Shown here piece after piece: positions 18,998 to 27,564 of a DNA stretch of 64,000 nucleotides. The DNA lies in contig NZ_CP053707.1 of the NCBI RefSeq assembly GCF_013201035.1, forward strand, positions 3,720,001 to 3,784,000, given 5' to 3'. The translations under genes and the position numbers were made by a program. The notes beneath the pieces were generated by a model. The model saw only the letters and a list, made by a program, of their open reading frames with translations, made no database searches and was not told where the DNA came from. Each line of letters opens with the position of its first letter. The first letter of the stretch is position 1. This DNA is from Arthrobacter sp. NEB 688 (GTDB taxonomy: Bacteria; Actinomycetota; Actinomycetes; Actinomycetales; Dermatophilaceae).

Positions 18998-19452
18998 CGG
19001 GCGGTCCCTTCGGGGGTGGTGGAGGTGGGAGTGGTGGACGTGGTGCGGGGGTCGGCCACGGCGGTGTCGTCCGCGAGGTCGGCGACGGTGACGTCGACGC
19101 GCGCGACGGCCAGCCCGGTCATGCCCTCGACCGCCTCGACGACGTGCAGCCGCACGTCGGCCGCCGTCGCGAGGACGGGGCGGGACGCGGTGACGACGAG
19201 CTCGACCTCGAGCGAGGCCACGCGCTCGTCGACGACGACGGTGACGCCGGCGGTCGAGGTGGCGCTGCCGGTCAGGCGGTGGACGACCGCGCCGGCCAGG
19301 CGCTCGGCGCCGGTGCCGACGTGCGCCACGCCGGGCACGTCACGGGCCGCGAGCGCGGCGATGGTGCCGACGACCGAGTCGGCGATGCGGGTGCGCCCCC
19401 GGGTGCTGGGGGCGGTCTCGACGGTCCCGGCCGTCGTGCCGAGGACTGCCAT
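18994..19452 (-). CDS. Asp23/Gls24 family envelope stress protein
   Basis: A 152-residue protein of the Asp23/Gls24 (DUF322) family. The pattern [22 protein letters not shown], then [30 protein letters not shown], is typical; the family is alkaline-shock or envelope-stress related and membrane-associated through partners. In actinobacteria these genes often sit with small membrane proteins, but here the partner is an aquaporin, overlapping by 4 bases. No cysteine or catalytic motif is seen. The function is inferred from the family only. Confidence 0.8.
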   Translation of the reverse strand: MAVLGTTAGTVETAPSTRGRTRIADSVVGTIAALAARDVPGVAHVGTGAERLAGAVVHRLTGSATSTAGVTVVVDERVASLEVELVVTASRPVLATAADVRLHVVEAVEGMTGLAVARVDVTVADLADDTAVADPRTTSTTPTSTTPEGTAR

Positions 19453-19633
19453 GGTGGACGACTCCTTCTCTCTCGGTGGTGGTTCACCCGGTCAGTCGCC
19501 GCGGTGCCGCGGACCGCACGCGCTGTCGAACGTGACGCGCGCCACACGCGCCGGGCACGTCGGCCAGCCCCCTCTCCCCGCCACGGCCGGCGTCATCGCT
19601 GGCGCGCGGGATCTGCGACGGGTACGTTCGTTA

Positions 19634-19650
19634 TTGCGAACCGTTCGCAA
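19634..19650. promoter_or_regulatory. Nur-type nickel operator upstream of sod
   Basis: TTGCGAACCGTTCGCAA is a perfect 8+1+8 palindrome, 18 bases before the sod ATG. Written as TGCGA-N5-TCGCA it matches the form of the Streptomyces Nur box (TGCaa-N5-ttGCA, recalled). A second copy lies before the nickel permease, whose operon encodes a Fur-family regulator. Nur bound to nickel would repress sod by blocking initiation. Confidence 0.7.
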
Positions 19651-19668
19651 CAAGGACGAGGGAGCCAG

Positions 19669-20292
19669 ATGACCGACTACGCCCTGCCCGACCTGCCCTA
19701 CGACTACGGCGCTCTCGAGCCGTACATCTCCGGCGAGATCATGGAGCTGCACCACTCCAAGCACCACCAGACCTACGTCAAGGGCGCCAACACCGCCGTC
19801 GAGCAGCTGGCCGAGGCCCGCGACGGCCGGACCTTCACCTGGCTGGGCACCTTGGAGAAGAACCTCGCCTTCCACCTCGGCGGGCACGTCAACCACACCG
19901 TCTTCTGGGGCAACATGTCACCCGACGGCGGCGACCAGCCGACCGGCGAGCTGGCGGCGGCCATCGACGAGCACTTCGGGTCCTTCGACGCCTTCCGCGA
20001 GCACTTCCAGGCCAACGCCCTCGCGGTCCAGGGCTCGGGCTGGTCGATCCTCACCTGGGACGTCGTCTCGCAGCGGCTGTTCGTCGTGCAGCTGTACGAC
20101 CACCAGGGCAACGTCCCCGTCTGCATGGTGCCGCTGCTCTTCCTCGACATGTGGGAGCACGCCTACTACCTGCAGTACAAGAACGACAAGGCCACCTTCG
20201 TGCAGCAGTGGTGGAACGTCGTCAACTGGGCCGACGTCCAGGCCCGCTACGAGCGGGCCCGGACCCAGACCCCCGGGCTCATCGTGCCGTGA
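19669..20292 (+). CDS. sodA: Fe/Mn-type superoxide dismutase
   Basis: A 207-residue cytoplasmic enzyme converting superoxide to oxygen and peroxide. Metal ligands are visible in family positions: His in [10 protein letters not shown], His in [11 protein letters not shown], and Asp and His in [15 protein letters not shown]. The QGSGWSIL and VVNWADV blocks are also conserved. Sequence alone does not settle iron versus manganese; relatives in actinobacteria are often iron or cambialistic. GAGGGAGC precedes the ATG. The upstream palindrome suggests repression when nickel is plentiful, as for Streptomyces sodF, when a nickel SOD elsewhere could take over. A small gene overlaps its stop. Confidence 0.95.
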   Translation: MTDYALPDLPYDYGALEPYISGEIMELHHSKHHQTYVKGANTAVEQLAEARDGRTFTWLGTLEKNLAFHLGGHVNHTVFWGNMSPDGGDQPTGELAAAIDEHFGSFDAFREHFQANALAVQGSGWSILTWDVVSQRLFVVQLYDHQGNVPVCMVPLLFLDMWEHAYYLQYKNDKATFVQQWWNVVNWADVQARYERARTQTPGLIVP

Positions 20293-20558
20293 CCGACGCC
20301 ACCGACCGCCGGACCGAGCTGCTGCGCGTCGTCGACGCCGCGCAGCGCTCGGCCGGCGTCCTGGCCGCCCGCGAGCGCGGCGACCGCGACGGCGCCGGAA
20401 CCCTGCTCGCCTCGTTCGAGGACCATGAGCTCCTGGCCTCCGGCTCGCTGCTGCTCGCCGAGCTCGCGGTGCACCAGTCGGCGGCCGCCACCGGACGGAC
20501 CCCGCAGGAGTGCCTGCACGAGCTGTGTCTGGACATGGAGGGTGCGCTGCGCGGCTGA
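20289..20558 (+). CDS. Small hypothetical protein coupled to sod
   Basis: An 89-residue, mostly helical acidic protein started at a GTG that overlaps the sod stop (GTGA). No signal peptide or membrane helix is seen. Two cysteines near the end ([14 protein letters not shown]) and a His/Cys mix could bind metal, but no family is recognised. Because it shares the sod transcript it should fall under the same nickel-responsive control. A role in SOD metallation or protection is possible but unproven. Confidence 0.65.
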   Translation: MTDATDRRTELLRVVDAAQRSAGVLAARERGDRDGAGTLLASFEDHELLASGSLLLAELAVHQSAAATGRTPQECLHELCLDMEGALRG

Positions 20559-20640
20559 GGGCGGCCTGTGAAGGACGACGTGAACCCTCCGGCCGGACGG
20601 GCGACGAGGCCGGGCGCCGCGTGCTCTACTGAGGCCGTTG

Positions 20641-20657
20641 TTGCGATCTCTTCGCAA
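20641..20657. promoter_or_regulatory. Nur-type nickel operator upstream of nicT-nur
   Basis: GTTGCGA-TCTCT-TCGCAAC (20640-20658) has perfect 7-bp arms around a 5-nt centre. It shares TTGCGA-N5-TCGCAA, with the same spacing, with the site before sod. It lies 66 bases before the permease start and probably confers nickel-dependent repression of uptake plus autoregulation of the Fur-family gene. Confidence 0.7.
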
Positions 20658-20723
20658 CAGTCACCCGGCCCCGGACAGGGCAAGAGCCCCGTCCCCGGCC
20701 CCTCGGGTCAGGAGCCGCACCAC

Positions 20724-21899
20724 ATGGACACGACCGAGCTCCCCACGGCCACGGCCTCCCTGCGCTCGCGCGCGGTCCACTTCGTGCGCACGCTGGACCG
20801 CGCCGACAAGCGGTCCCTGGCGGGGATGTACGCCTTCATCGCCCTCCTGCACGTGCTCGGCTTCGGGGTCCTCCTGGCGTTCGTGGTGCCCCACCACTAC
20901 AGCCTGGGCGGCAGCACCCCGGTGTACACCGTCGGCGTGGGGGTGCTGGCCTACACCTTCGGCATGCGGCACGCCTTCGACGCCGACCACATCGCGGCCG
21001 TCGACAACACCACCCGCAAGCTGCTCACCGACCGCGCCGAGCAGGGCCACCGGCACCGGCCCCTCTCGGTCGGGTTCTGGTTCTCCCTCGGCCACTCCAC
21101 GATCGTCTTCCTCCTCGCGTTCCTGCTCTCGGTCGGCGTCAAGGCCCTGGCCGGGCAGGTCGAGGACGACACCTCCCTCCTCCACGCGGTCACCGGCGTC
21201 GTCGGCGCCTCGGTCTCCGGCGTCTTCCTCTGGGTGCTCGGCCTGCTCAACCTCGTGGCCCTCGTCGGCATCCTGCGGGTCTTCCGCCGGATGCGCCACG
21301 GCGAGTTCGACGAGGCGGAGCTCGAGGAGCACCTGAACAACCGCGGCCTGATGAACCGCTTCCTCGGGGGCCTCACCCGCTCCGTGCGCAAGCCCTGGCA
21401 CATCTACCCCGTCGGCGTCCTCTTCGGGCTCGGGTTCGACACCGCCACCGAGGTCGGCCTGCTCGTCCTGGCCGGCGGCGCCGCCGCGTTCGACCTGCCC
21501 TTCTACGCCGTCCTCGTCCTGCCGGTCCTCTTCGCCGCCGGGATGTGCCTCCTCGACACCACCGACGGTGTCCTCATGAACGGCGCCTACGGGTGGGCCT
21601 TCCTCAAGCCCGTGCGCAAGGTCTTCTACAACCTGACCATCACCGCCATCTCCGTCACGGTCGCCCTGGTCATCGGCACCGTCGAGCTCGTCGGCGTCAT
21701 CGCCGACGAGGCCCACATCACCACGGGGGTCCTGGCCGACATCGCCGCCATCCCCCTCGACGACGCCGGCTACGCCATCGTCGGGCTGTTCCTGCTCGCC
21801 TGGGCCCTGGCCGTGGTGGTCTGGCGCGTCGGGCGCATCGAGGAACGCTGGAGCGCCGACCTGGACCGGCATGCCCCACCGAGCGGCGACCCCGCCTGA
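20724..21899 (+). CDS. nicT: HoxN/NicT-family nickel/cobalt permease
   Basis: A 391-residue secondary transporter of the NiCoT family with about eight membrane helices. All signatures are present: RHAFDADHIAAVDN (metal-binding HX4DH, helix II), FSLGHSTIVF, LFGLGFDTATE and GMCLLDTTDG. It imports Ni2+ (possibly Co2+) for metalloenzymes. The ATG is preceded by CAGGAG about 10 nt upstream; a longer GTG reading would run through the operator and is rejected. Its stop is one base from the start of the Fur-family regulator, so the two are co-transcribed. Confidence 0.95.
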   Translation: MDTTELPTATASLRSRAVHFVRTLDRADKRSLAGMYAFIALLHVLGFGVLLAFVVPHHYSLGGSTPVYTVGVGVLAYTFGMRHAFDADHIAAVDNTTRKLLTDRAEQGHRHRPLSVGFWFSLGHSTIVFLLAFLLSVGVKALAGQVEDDTSLLHAVTGVVGASVSGVFLWVLGLLNLVALVGILRVFRRMRHGEFDEAELEEHLNNRGLMNRFLGGLTRSVRKPWHIYPVGVLFGLGFDTATEVGLLVLAGGAAAFDLPFYAVLVLPVLFAAGMCLLDTTDGVLMNGAYGWAFLKPVRKVFYNLTITAISVTVALVIGTVELVGVIADEAHITTGVLADIAAIPLDDAGYAIVGLFLLAWALAVVVWRVGRIEERWSADLDRHAPPSGDPA

Positions 21900-21900
21900 G

Positions 21901-22401
21901 ATGCCCGACCCGGGGCAGGCGGTCGGTGACGCCGACCTCCGCCGCCTCCTCCACGACAAGCGGCTGCGCGCCACCCCCGCCGGCCTCGCCGTTCTGCGCG
22001 TCCTCGCCCGGACCCACGACCATCACCACCTCACCGCCGCCCAGATCCACCAACGGCTGCGCGCCGACGATCCCGACGTTCCTGCGGCGACCGTCCTGCG
22101 GGAGCTGCGCATCCTGACCGACGCCGGGCTCGCCCACACGCTGCACGACTCCGACGGAACCGCGAGCCACGGCATCGTGCTCGCCCCGCACCACCACGTC
22201 GCCTGCACGCTCTGCGGCGTCGTCCACCCCCTGCCCACCACCACCCTGCACGCCGCCCTCGCGCAGGTCAGCAAGGTCGGCCGTCTGAGCTTCGAGGGTG
22301 ACACCATCGTCCTGCACGGCATCTGCCCGGCCTGCCGTCGTCGGCCACGCGGACCTGTCCCGGCCGGGCCGGGCGCGACCGACGCGCCGAGAGCCCGATG
22401 A
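21901..22401 (+). CDS. nur: Fur-family nickel-responsive regulator (Nur-like)
   Basis: A 166-residue metal-dependent repressor. The N-terminal winged helix (RLRATPAGLAVLRVLAR, then ILTDAGLAHTLHD) is followed by the dimer domain. Histidine-rich metal ligands are in DHHHLTAAQIH, HTLHDSDG and APHHHVACTLCG, with a second Cys pair in GICPACRR forming a structural Zn(Cys)4 site. Position right after a nickel permease, plus paired palindromes before nicT and sod, argue for Nur rather than Fur, Zur or PerR. It probably represses both targets when Ni2+ is bound. It is transcribed with nicT, hence self-regulated. Confidence 0.82.
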   Translation: MPDPGQAVGDADLRRLLHDKRLRATPAGLAVLRVLARTHDHHHLTAAQIHQRLRADDPDVPAATVLRELRILTDAGLAHTLHDSDGTASHGIVLAPHHHVACTLCGVVHPLPTTTLHAALAQVSKVGRLSFEGDTIVLHGICPACRRRPRGPVPAGPGATDAPRAR

Positions 22402-22435
22402 CACCCCAAGGTGGTGCCCGCTAGGGTCTGCGCTC

Positions 22436-23020
22436 GTGGGCACGCGAGCGGCAGGTGACGGGGTGCGCCTGATGCGCGCCCTCGTGGCGACGCTCGTCGT
22501 CATCGGGCTGGGGGCCGCCGCCCACGCCATGGCCGGCGGGGCACCGCTCCAGCCGGTCCCCGTCGTCGTCCTCCTCGTCGTCGTCGCCCCCGTGGTGCAC
22601 CTGGTCGTCCGTCGTCGGACCTCCCTGGCCCGGATGGTGCTGGCCACCGCCCTCGGCCAGCTCCTCACCCACCTGCTCCTCACCGCGATGACACCGGCGG
22701 CCGCCGGCACCGGCCGGCGGCTGCACGCCCACGAGGCGGTGGCCATGGCGATGCCGACCACCGGCTCGGCGTCCGCCTCCTCCCTCACCGGCGGGATGCT
22801 CGCGGCGCACGCCGTCGCGACCCTCCTGGCCGCCGTGCTGCTGACCCGCGGCGCGGACGCCCTCGAGCTGCTGGCCCTCGCGCTGCTGCGGCTCGCGCGC
22901 CCCGCGTCCCCGGGCACCGGCCCGCTGGGGCGTCCCGTCGACCTCGTCGAGGTCCGGGTGCCGGACGGGCGCGTCGTCGGCCCGCTCGGTGGGCGGGCGC
23001 CGCCTCTCCTGCTGGTCTGA
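22436..23020 (+). CDS. Hypothetical membrane protein
   Basis: A 194-residue protein with four or so hydrophobic helices (LVATLVVIGLGAAAHAMA, VPVVVLLVVVAPVVHLVV, MVLATALGQLLTHLLLTAM and AAHAVATLLAAVLLTRGA). A His/Met-containing loop (RRLHAHEAVAMAMP) could touch a metal. TAGGGT lies 8 nt before the GTG, suggesting a leaderless transcript. It precedes a PepSY-domain protein, and in other actinobacteria, as I recall, such pairs sit near copper or iron handling genes. No specific function is recognised. Confidence 0.7.
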   Translation: MGTRAAGDGVRLMRALVATLVVIGLGAAAHAMAGGAPLQPVPVVVLLVVVAPVVHLVVRRRTSLARMVLATALGQLLTHLLLTAMTPAAAGTGRRLHAHEAVAMAMPTTGSASASSLTGGMLAAHAVATLLAAVLLTRGADALELLALALLRLARPASPGTGPLGRPVDLVEVRVPDGRVVGPLGGRAPPLLLV

Positions 23021-23188
23021 GCCGTCCCGGGCCCCGGGTCGGCCGACCTCGCCGACCCCGACGTCGCCCGACGTCCACGGCCCCGCGCCCGCGGGCCGCC
23101 CGCCGCACGGCCCCGCCGTGCGCGCCGCGGCCCGGTGCGCCGACGCGCCGCCACGCCCGCACGCCGCCCGACCCCCAGGAGACCTCGC

Positions 23189-24622
23189 GTGTCCATGCTC
23201 AAGGACCCCACCCCCGACACCGCGCCGGAGCCCTCCCGCCCGGCACCGAGCCCGGCGCGCGACCGCCGTGGCACCGGCCTGTTCCGCGCGTTCTGGCGCT
23301 GGCACTTCTACGCCTCCGTCGTCGTGATCCCCACCGTCTTCGTCCTCGCCGTCACGGGGCTGGTCTACCTGTTCCGGTTCCAGATCGAGCCGGTGGTGCA
23401 CGCCGACCTCCTGCGCGTCAGCGCCCCGGCCGGCGCGACACCGGTCACCTACGAGGAGCAGCTCGAGGCCGTCCGCCGGGCCCGCCCGGCCGACACGGTC
23501 GTCTCGATGACCGAACCGGCCGCCCCGGACCAGAGCACCCGCTTCACCGTCACCACCCCGGACGAGGCGACCCGGGACGTGTTCGTCGACCCGTACTCCG
23601 GCAGCGTCCTCGGCTCGCTCGACCCCGACACCACCATCAGCGGCACCGCGGTCCGTCTCCACGCCGACCTCATGGCCGGGCCGGTCGGGGACCTCTTCCT
23701 CGAGCTGGGCGCCTGCTGGGCCATCGTCATGGCGGTCACCGGCTACTACCTCTTCTTCCGCGGCCGCCGCGCCCGCCTCAGGCTGCGCCGCAAGGACCCC
23801 GCGGCGGCGCGCCTGCGCTCGACCCACGCCTGGACGGGCTTCTTCGTCGGTGCCGGCCTGCTGACCCTCGTCGTCTCCGGGCTGCCGTGGACCGGGGTCT
23901 GGGGTGCCCAGGCCCAGAAGCTCGCCGCCGCCACCGGCACCTCGTTCTGGGGCGAGGACCACGGAGCCCTGTCCGACCCCACCTCCACCCTCGACGAGTC
24001 CCTTCCCCACAGCCACGGCGTCATCCCGTGGGCGCAGGAGAAGAGCAGCGTCCCCCGCTCGACCGGCGACCCGGCACGCTCCGTCGCGAACGTCGACACC
24101 GCCGTCACCGTCGGCGAGCAGCGAGGCCTCGCCCACCCGATGACCGTGGTCCTCCCGAGCGACGACACCGGCGTCTACTCCGCCATCGGCTACGCCTTCG
24201 ACGACCCCGGCGCCGAGCGCACCGTCCACGTCGACCGGTACGGGGGCACGGCCGTCTCCGAGTACGGGTACGACGACTACAGCCCCCTGGCCAAGACCGT
24301 CAGCCACGGCATCGCCCTGCACGAGGGCCGACACTTCGGCGTCGTCAACATGACCCTGACGACGCTGTTCTGCCTCGCCGTCATCGCCTCCTGCGTCACC
24401 GGGCCGGCGATGTGGTGGCGCCGCCGCCCCGCCCGCTCCGGCAGCCTCGGCGCCCCGCGGGGCCGGATGCCCGTCGCGACGAGCCCCGTGCTCGCCGTCG
24501 TGCTCGTGCTGCTCTGCGTCGTCCTGCCGGTCTTCGGCGCCTCGGTCGTCGTCGTCCTCGTCGCCGAACGGCTGCTGCGCCGCTCGGCCCGCGCCCGACG
24601 GGTCCTCGCCCTCACCCCGTGA
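23189..24622 (+). CDS. PepSY-associated transmembrane protein
   Basis: A 477-residue PepSY-TM family membrane protein. Helix 1 (FYASVVVIPTVFVLAVTGLVYLF) is followed by an extracytoplasmic PepSY-like region (YEEQLEAVRRARPADTVVSM... and VFVDPYSGSVLG). Then come WAIVMAVTGYYLFF, a third helix GAGLLTLVVSGLPW, a second outer domain, and two C-terminal helices. Relatives often act in iron/siderophore reduction or in copper handling; the substrate here is unknown. The GTG at 23189 has AGGAGA 6 nt upstream and is preferred to the ATG 6 bases later. Confidence 0.85.
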   Translation: MSMLKDPTPDTAPEPSRPAPSPARDRRGTGLFRAFWRWHFYASVVVIPTVFVLAVTGLVYLFRFQIEPVVHADLLRVSAPAGATPVTYEEQLEAVRRARPADTVVSMTEPAAPDQSTRFTVTTPDEATRDVFVDPYSGSVLGSLDPDTTISGTAVRLHADLMAGPVGDLFLELGACWAIVMAVTGYYLFFRGRRARLRLRRKDPAAARLRSTHAWTGFFVGAGLLTLVVSGLPWTGVWGAQAQKLAAATGTSFWGEDHGALSDPTSTLDESLPHSHGVIPWAQEKSSVPRSTGDPARSVANVDTAVTVGEQRGLAHPMTVVLPSDDTGVYSAIGYAFDDPGAERTVHVDRYGGTAVSEYGYDDYSPLAKTVSHGIALHEGRHFGVVNMTLTTLFCLAVIASCVTGPAMWWRRRPARSGSLGAPRGRMPVATSPVLAVVLVLLCVVLPVFGASVVVVLVAERLLRRSARARRVLALTP

Positions 24623-24643
24623 GCGGGAGGACCGTGGGCGGGC

Positions 24644-25864
24644 TCAGGCCACGGAGCCGGACATCCCGTTGACGTAGGGCATCGCCCAGGCGAACGCGCG
24701 GGCGGCGGCGGCGTCGAGGTCCACGGCGGTGGCCGCCGGGAGTCCCTCGACGACGCCGTGCTGGAAGGCCTCGACCTCGGTGACCAGCTCGCCGGCGGCG
24801 GTGGACCGGCGGAAGGCGGCGTCGGCCACCGCCGGCGGGACGTCGAGCATCCCCGACACGTCCTCGAGCGGGAGGCCGAGCAGCAGGTCGAGGGTCGACA
24901 GCAGGCCGACGGTGAAGGCGAAGTCCGGGTCGCAGACGGAGCGCTCGGCGGCGAGCAGCTCGCAGGTGCGGGCCCGGACCAGCGCGGTCGCCAGCCCGTC
25001 GGCGCCCGACCCCGGCCGACCGGAGAGGAGGGTCAGCGCCACCCACTGGCGGATGCGGCCCGTACCCAGGATGACGAGCGCGTCACGGATGCTGCGCACC
25101 TCCCGGCGCAGCCCGTGGTGGGCCCCGACCGACGCGAGCTGGAGCACCTGGAGCACCAGCCCGGGCTCGCGGCGCAGGATCGACTCCAGCGCGTCGAAGT
25201 CGACGTCCTCCGTGAGCAGGGTCGTCGCGAGCTGCGTGTGGGCCAGCGCGGCCGCGGGGATCGCCTGCCCGCGCACGACGCGCGGCTTCTCGATGGCGTA
25301 GCCCTGGAACAGCTCGAACCCGGCCTGCATCGCCCAGTCGAGGTCGTCGAGCGTCTCGAGCTTCTCGGCGAGGAGGCGGACGCCGTAGGGCCGGCACCGG
25401 GCGGCCAGCGCGAGCGAGCCCTCCCGGCCGAGGGCCAGCACGTCGAGCTTGACGATGGTGGCGAGCTCCAGCAGCCGCTCGGCGCCGTCGACCCACACGA
25501 AGTCGTCGAGGGCGAGCTGGTAGCCGCGCCCGACGAGGTCGCGGCACCCACGCACCGACTCGTCGTCGACGGCCACGGTCTCCAGCACCTCGATGACCGT
25601 GCGCGCGGGCGGGAGGCTCACCGGGGTCTCGCCCGTGAGCACGCCCCGCTCCGCGTTGCAGAAGATCACCTTGTCGCCGACGAGCTGGCCCACCCCGATG
25701 GTGAGCGCCCCCAGCACCACGTCGGCGGTCATCTGCTCGCCCGACGGCAGCGGGGCGTCCGCCCGGGCGGCCCGGTACAGCAGCTCGTAGCCCACCACCG
25801 CGCCGGTGCGGTCGACGATGGGTTGACGGCCCACGGCCACCGCCGGGGCAGCCGTCGACGTCAT
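24644..25864 (-). CDS. EAL-HDOD signalling protein (YuxH-like)
   Basis: A 406-residue cytoplasmic protein. Residues ~8-200 are an EAL-like domain: VGRQPIVDRTGAVVGYELLYR, LALDDFVW, IVKLDVL and AEKLETLDD. The usual EAL motif reads ELL, and the DDFG loop is DDFV, so cyclic-di-GMP hydrolysis is doubtful; it may bind the nucleotide or act as scaffold. A C-terminal HDOD domain (ILRREPGLVLQVLQLASVGAHHGLRREVRSIRDALVILGTGRIRQWV) is clear. AGGGA precedes the ATG. It is divergent from a PAS histidine kinase across 269 bp in which I see no clear operator. Confidence 0.88.
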   Translation of the reverse strand: MTSTAAPAVAVGRQPIVDRTGAVVGYELLYRAARADAPLPSGEQMTADVVLGALTIGVGQLVGDKVIFCNAERGVLTGETPVSLPPARTVIEVLETVAVDDESVRGCRDLVGRGYQLALDDFVWVDGAERLLELATIVKLDVLALGREGSLALAARCRPYGVRLLAEKLETLDDLDWAMQAGFELFQGYAIEKPRVVRGQAIPAAALAHTQLATTLLTEDVDFDALESILRREPGLVLQVLQLASVGAHHGLRREVRSIRDALVILGTGRIRQWVALTLLSGRPGSGADGLATALVRARTCELLAAERSVCDPDFAFTVGLLSTLDLLLGLPLEDVSGMLDVPPAVADAAFRRSTAAGELVTEVEAFQHGVVEGLPAATAVDLDAAAARAFAWAMPYVNGMSGSVA

Positions 25865-26133
25865 CGGCTTCCCTGCAGCCACGTTCGATCCTCCACTCGT
25901 GTCACCCCCGACCCTGATCGTGCCCCGGACGGGGGCGTCGACGTGCACGACGGCGGCGGAACTGGCCGATCGGTCACCAACCCCTGTCCCCATGGACATC
26001 TGCCGGACGTGCGTGCACCGCGTGCCCGCACGAGGTCGTCGGGACGACCCGCCCCGCCCTCTGGTCGCGCACGCCGCTCTCGCCCTAGGCTGTCGCGGAA
26101 CGCAGCACCGGAACATCCGTGGGGGGAGACCAC

Positions 26134-27552
26134 GTGTCCCAGACAATGCACGAGCCCGTGCAGCGAGGCGCCTCGGCCATCCAGGCGCTGGACAACCTCG
26201 CGGGCGGGGTCTTCTCGATGGCTCCCGACGGCACGATCCTCTTCGTCAACGACGCGCTGCAGCGCACGGTCGGCCTGCGTTTCGAGGAGGCCGTGGGGCG
26301 CAACTTCTACGACCTCTTCCCGTACGCGCGCGGCACCGAGATCGAGCGGCACCTCACGCTCGCGATGGAGTCGGGTGAGGTGCAGGAGCTCGAGGAGTTC
26401 TCGCCACGGGTCGGCCGGTGGCTCCGGCGACGGATCTTCCCCGGCCCCGACTCGGTCACCGTGCTCGTCGACGAGGGCGGCCTGGGCCGCGTCGAGGACG
26501 AGCCGAACCGGCTCCGGCACGCGCTCGAGCGGGCGCGCAACGCCGAGCGGCGCTACCGCGACGTCCTGGACTCGATGGCGGACGGGTGGAAGGAGACGAC
26601 CCCGGACGGGGCCCTCATCGTCGTCAACGAGGCGCTGGCGACGATGCTCGGGTACGACGACGCGAACCAGCTGATGGCGAGCGTGTCCTCCGCGAACGAG
26701 CTGTACGTCGACCCCGAGGACCGCGCGCGCGGACTGCAGAGCGAGTCCGACGGCCGGCCCCGCATGATCGAGGCCCAGATGCGCCGCCGCGACGGCACCC
26801 CCGTGTGGGTCCGGTCGACGCTCACCCCCCGGCGCTCGCCCACCGGCGAGGTGACGAGCTACCGCGGCTTCGTGGAGGACATCACCGAGCAGCGCGACGC
26901 CGAGCACCGGCGGCGCGAGGCCGAGGACCGCATCGAGACCCGGGAGCGCACCCTGCTCGCCGAGGCCGTGCACGACGCGCCGCTCCAGCTCATCGTCGCC
27001 GCGATGCTGCGCCTCGACGGTCTCGAGCCGCAGCTGCCGCCGGCGTTCTCCGAGCCGTTGGAGCACGTGATCGAGCTCCTGCGCCAGACCGTCGAGCGGC
27101 TGCGCGACCTCGTCGTCGTCCTCAGCCCACCCGTCCTGGGGCACGGCCTCGCCGACGGGCTCCGGGCGCTCGCCCAGGGCGTCTTCGCGGGGTCGGGCAC
27201 CGAGGTGGAGGTCGCCGGGCCCGCTCGCCTGCCCCTGCGGCCGGACGCGGAGAACGGGGCGTTCCGCATCGCCCGCGAGGCCCTCGTCAACGCCCGCCGG
27301 CACGCCCGGGCCGAGCACGTCGTCGTGCGGCTGGCGCACGAGGGCGACGCGGTCGTCCTCACGGTCGCCGACGACGGGGTCGGTGGCGCCCACCCCAGCT
27401 CGGAGCCCGGCCACCTCGGGATGACCTCGATGTACTCCCGGGCCGAGGGCATGGGCGGCACCCTGACCGTCGACAGCCCGCCCGACGGCGGGACCACCGT
27501 GACGCTCAGCGTGCCGCTCGACCCGCCATCGGACCCGCCCGCACCCCGCTGA
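26134..27552 (+). CDS. PAS-domain sensor histidine kinase (HisKA_3 type), orphan
   Basis: A 472-residue cytoplasmic kinase. Two PAS domains (about residues 15-110 and 140-255, the second with a PAC end VTSYRGFVEDITEQRD) precede a NarL-system dimerisation helix with His280 in AEAVHDAPLQ. The ATPase domain has the N-box EALVNARRHA and G-box DDGVGG. No membrane helix is seen, so it senses a cytosolic signal. There is no adjacent response regulator, so the partner lies elsewhere. The GTG at 26134 has a GGGGGGAG site 7 nt upstream. Confidence 0.85.
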   Translation: MSQTMHEPVQRGASAIQALDNLAGGVFSMAPDGTILFVNDALQRTVGLRFEEAVGRNFYDLFPYARGTEIERHLTLAMESGEVQELEEFSPRVGRWLRRRIFPGPDSVTVLVDEGGLGRVEDEPNRLRHALERARNAERRYRDVLDSMADGWKETTPDGALIVVNEALATMLGYDDANQLMASVSSANELYVDPEDRARGLQSESDGRPRMIEAQMRRRDGTPVWVRSTLTPRRSPTGEVTSYRGFVEDITEQRDAEHRRREAEDRIETRERTLLAEAVHDAPLQLIVAAMLRLDGLEPQLPPAFSEPLEHVIELLRQTVERLRDLVVVLSPPVLGHGLADGLRALAQGVFAGSGTEVEVAGPARLPLRPDAENGAFRIAREALVNARRHARAEHVVVRLAHEGDAVVLTVADDGVGGAHPSSEPGHLGMTSMYSRAEGMGGTLTVDSPPDGGTTVTLSVPLDPPSDPPAPR

Positions 27553-27564
27553 CCTCCGCGGGCG

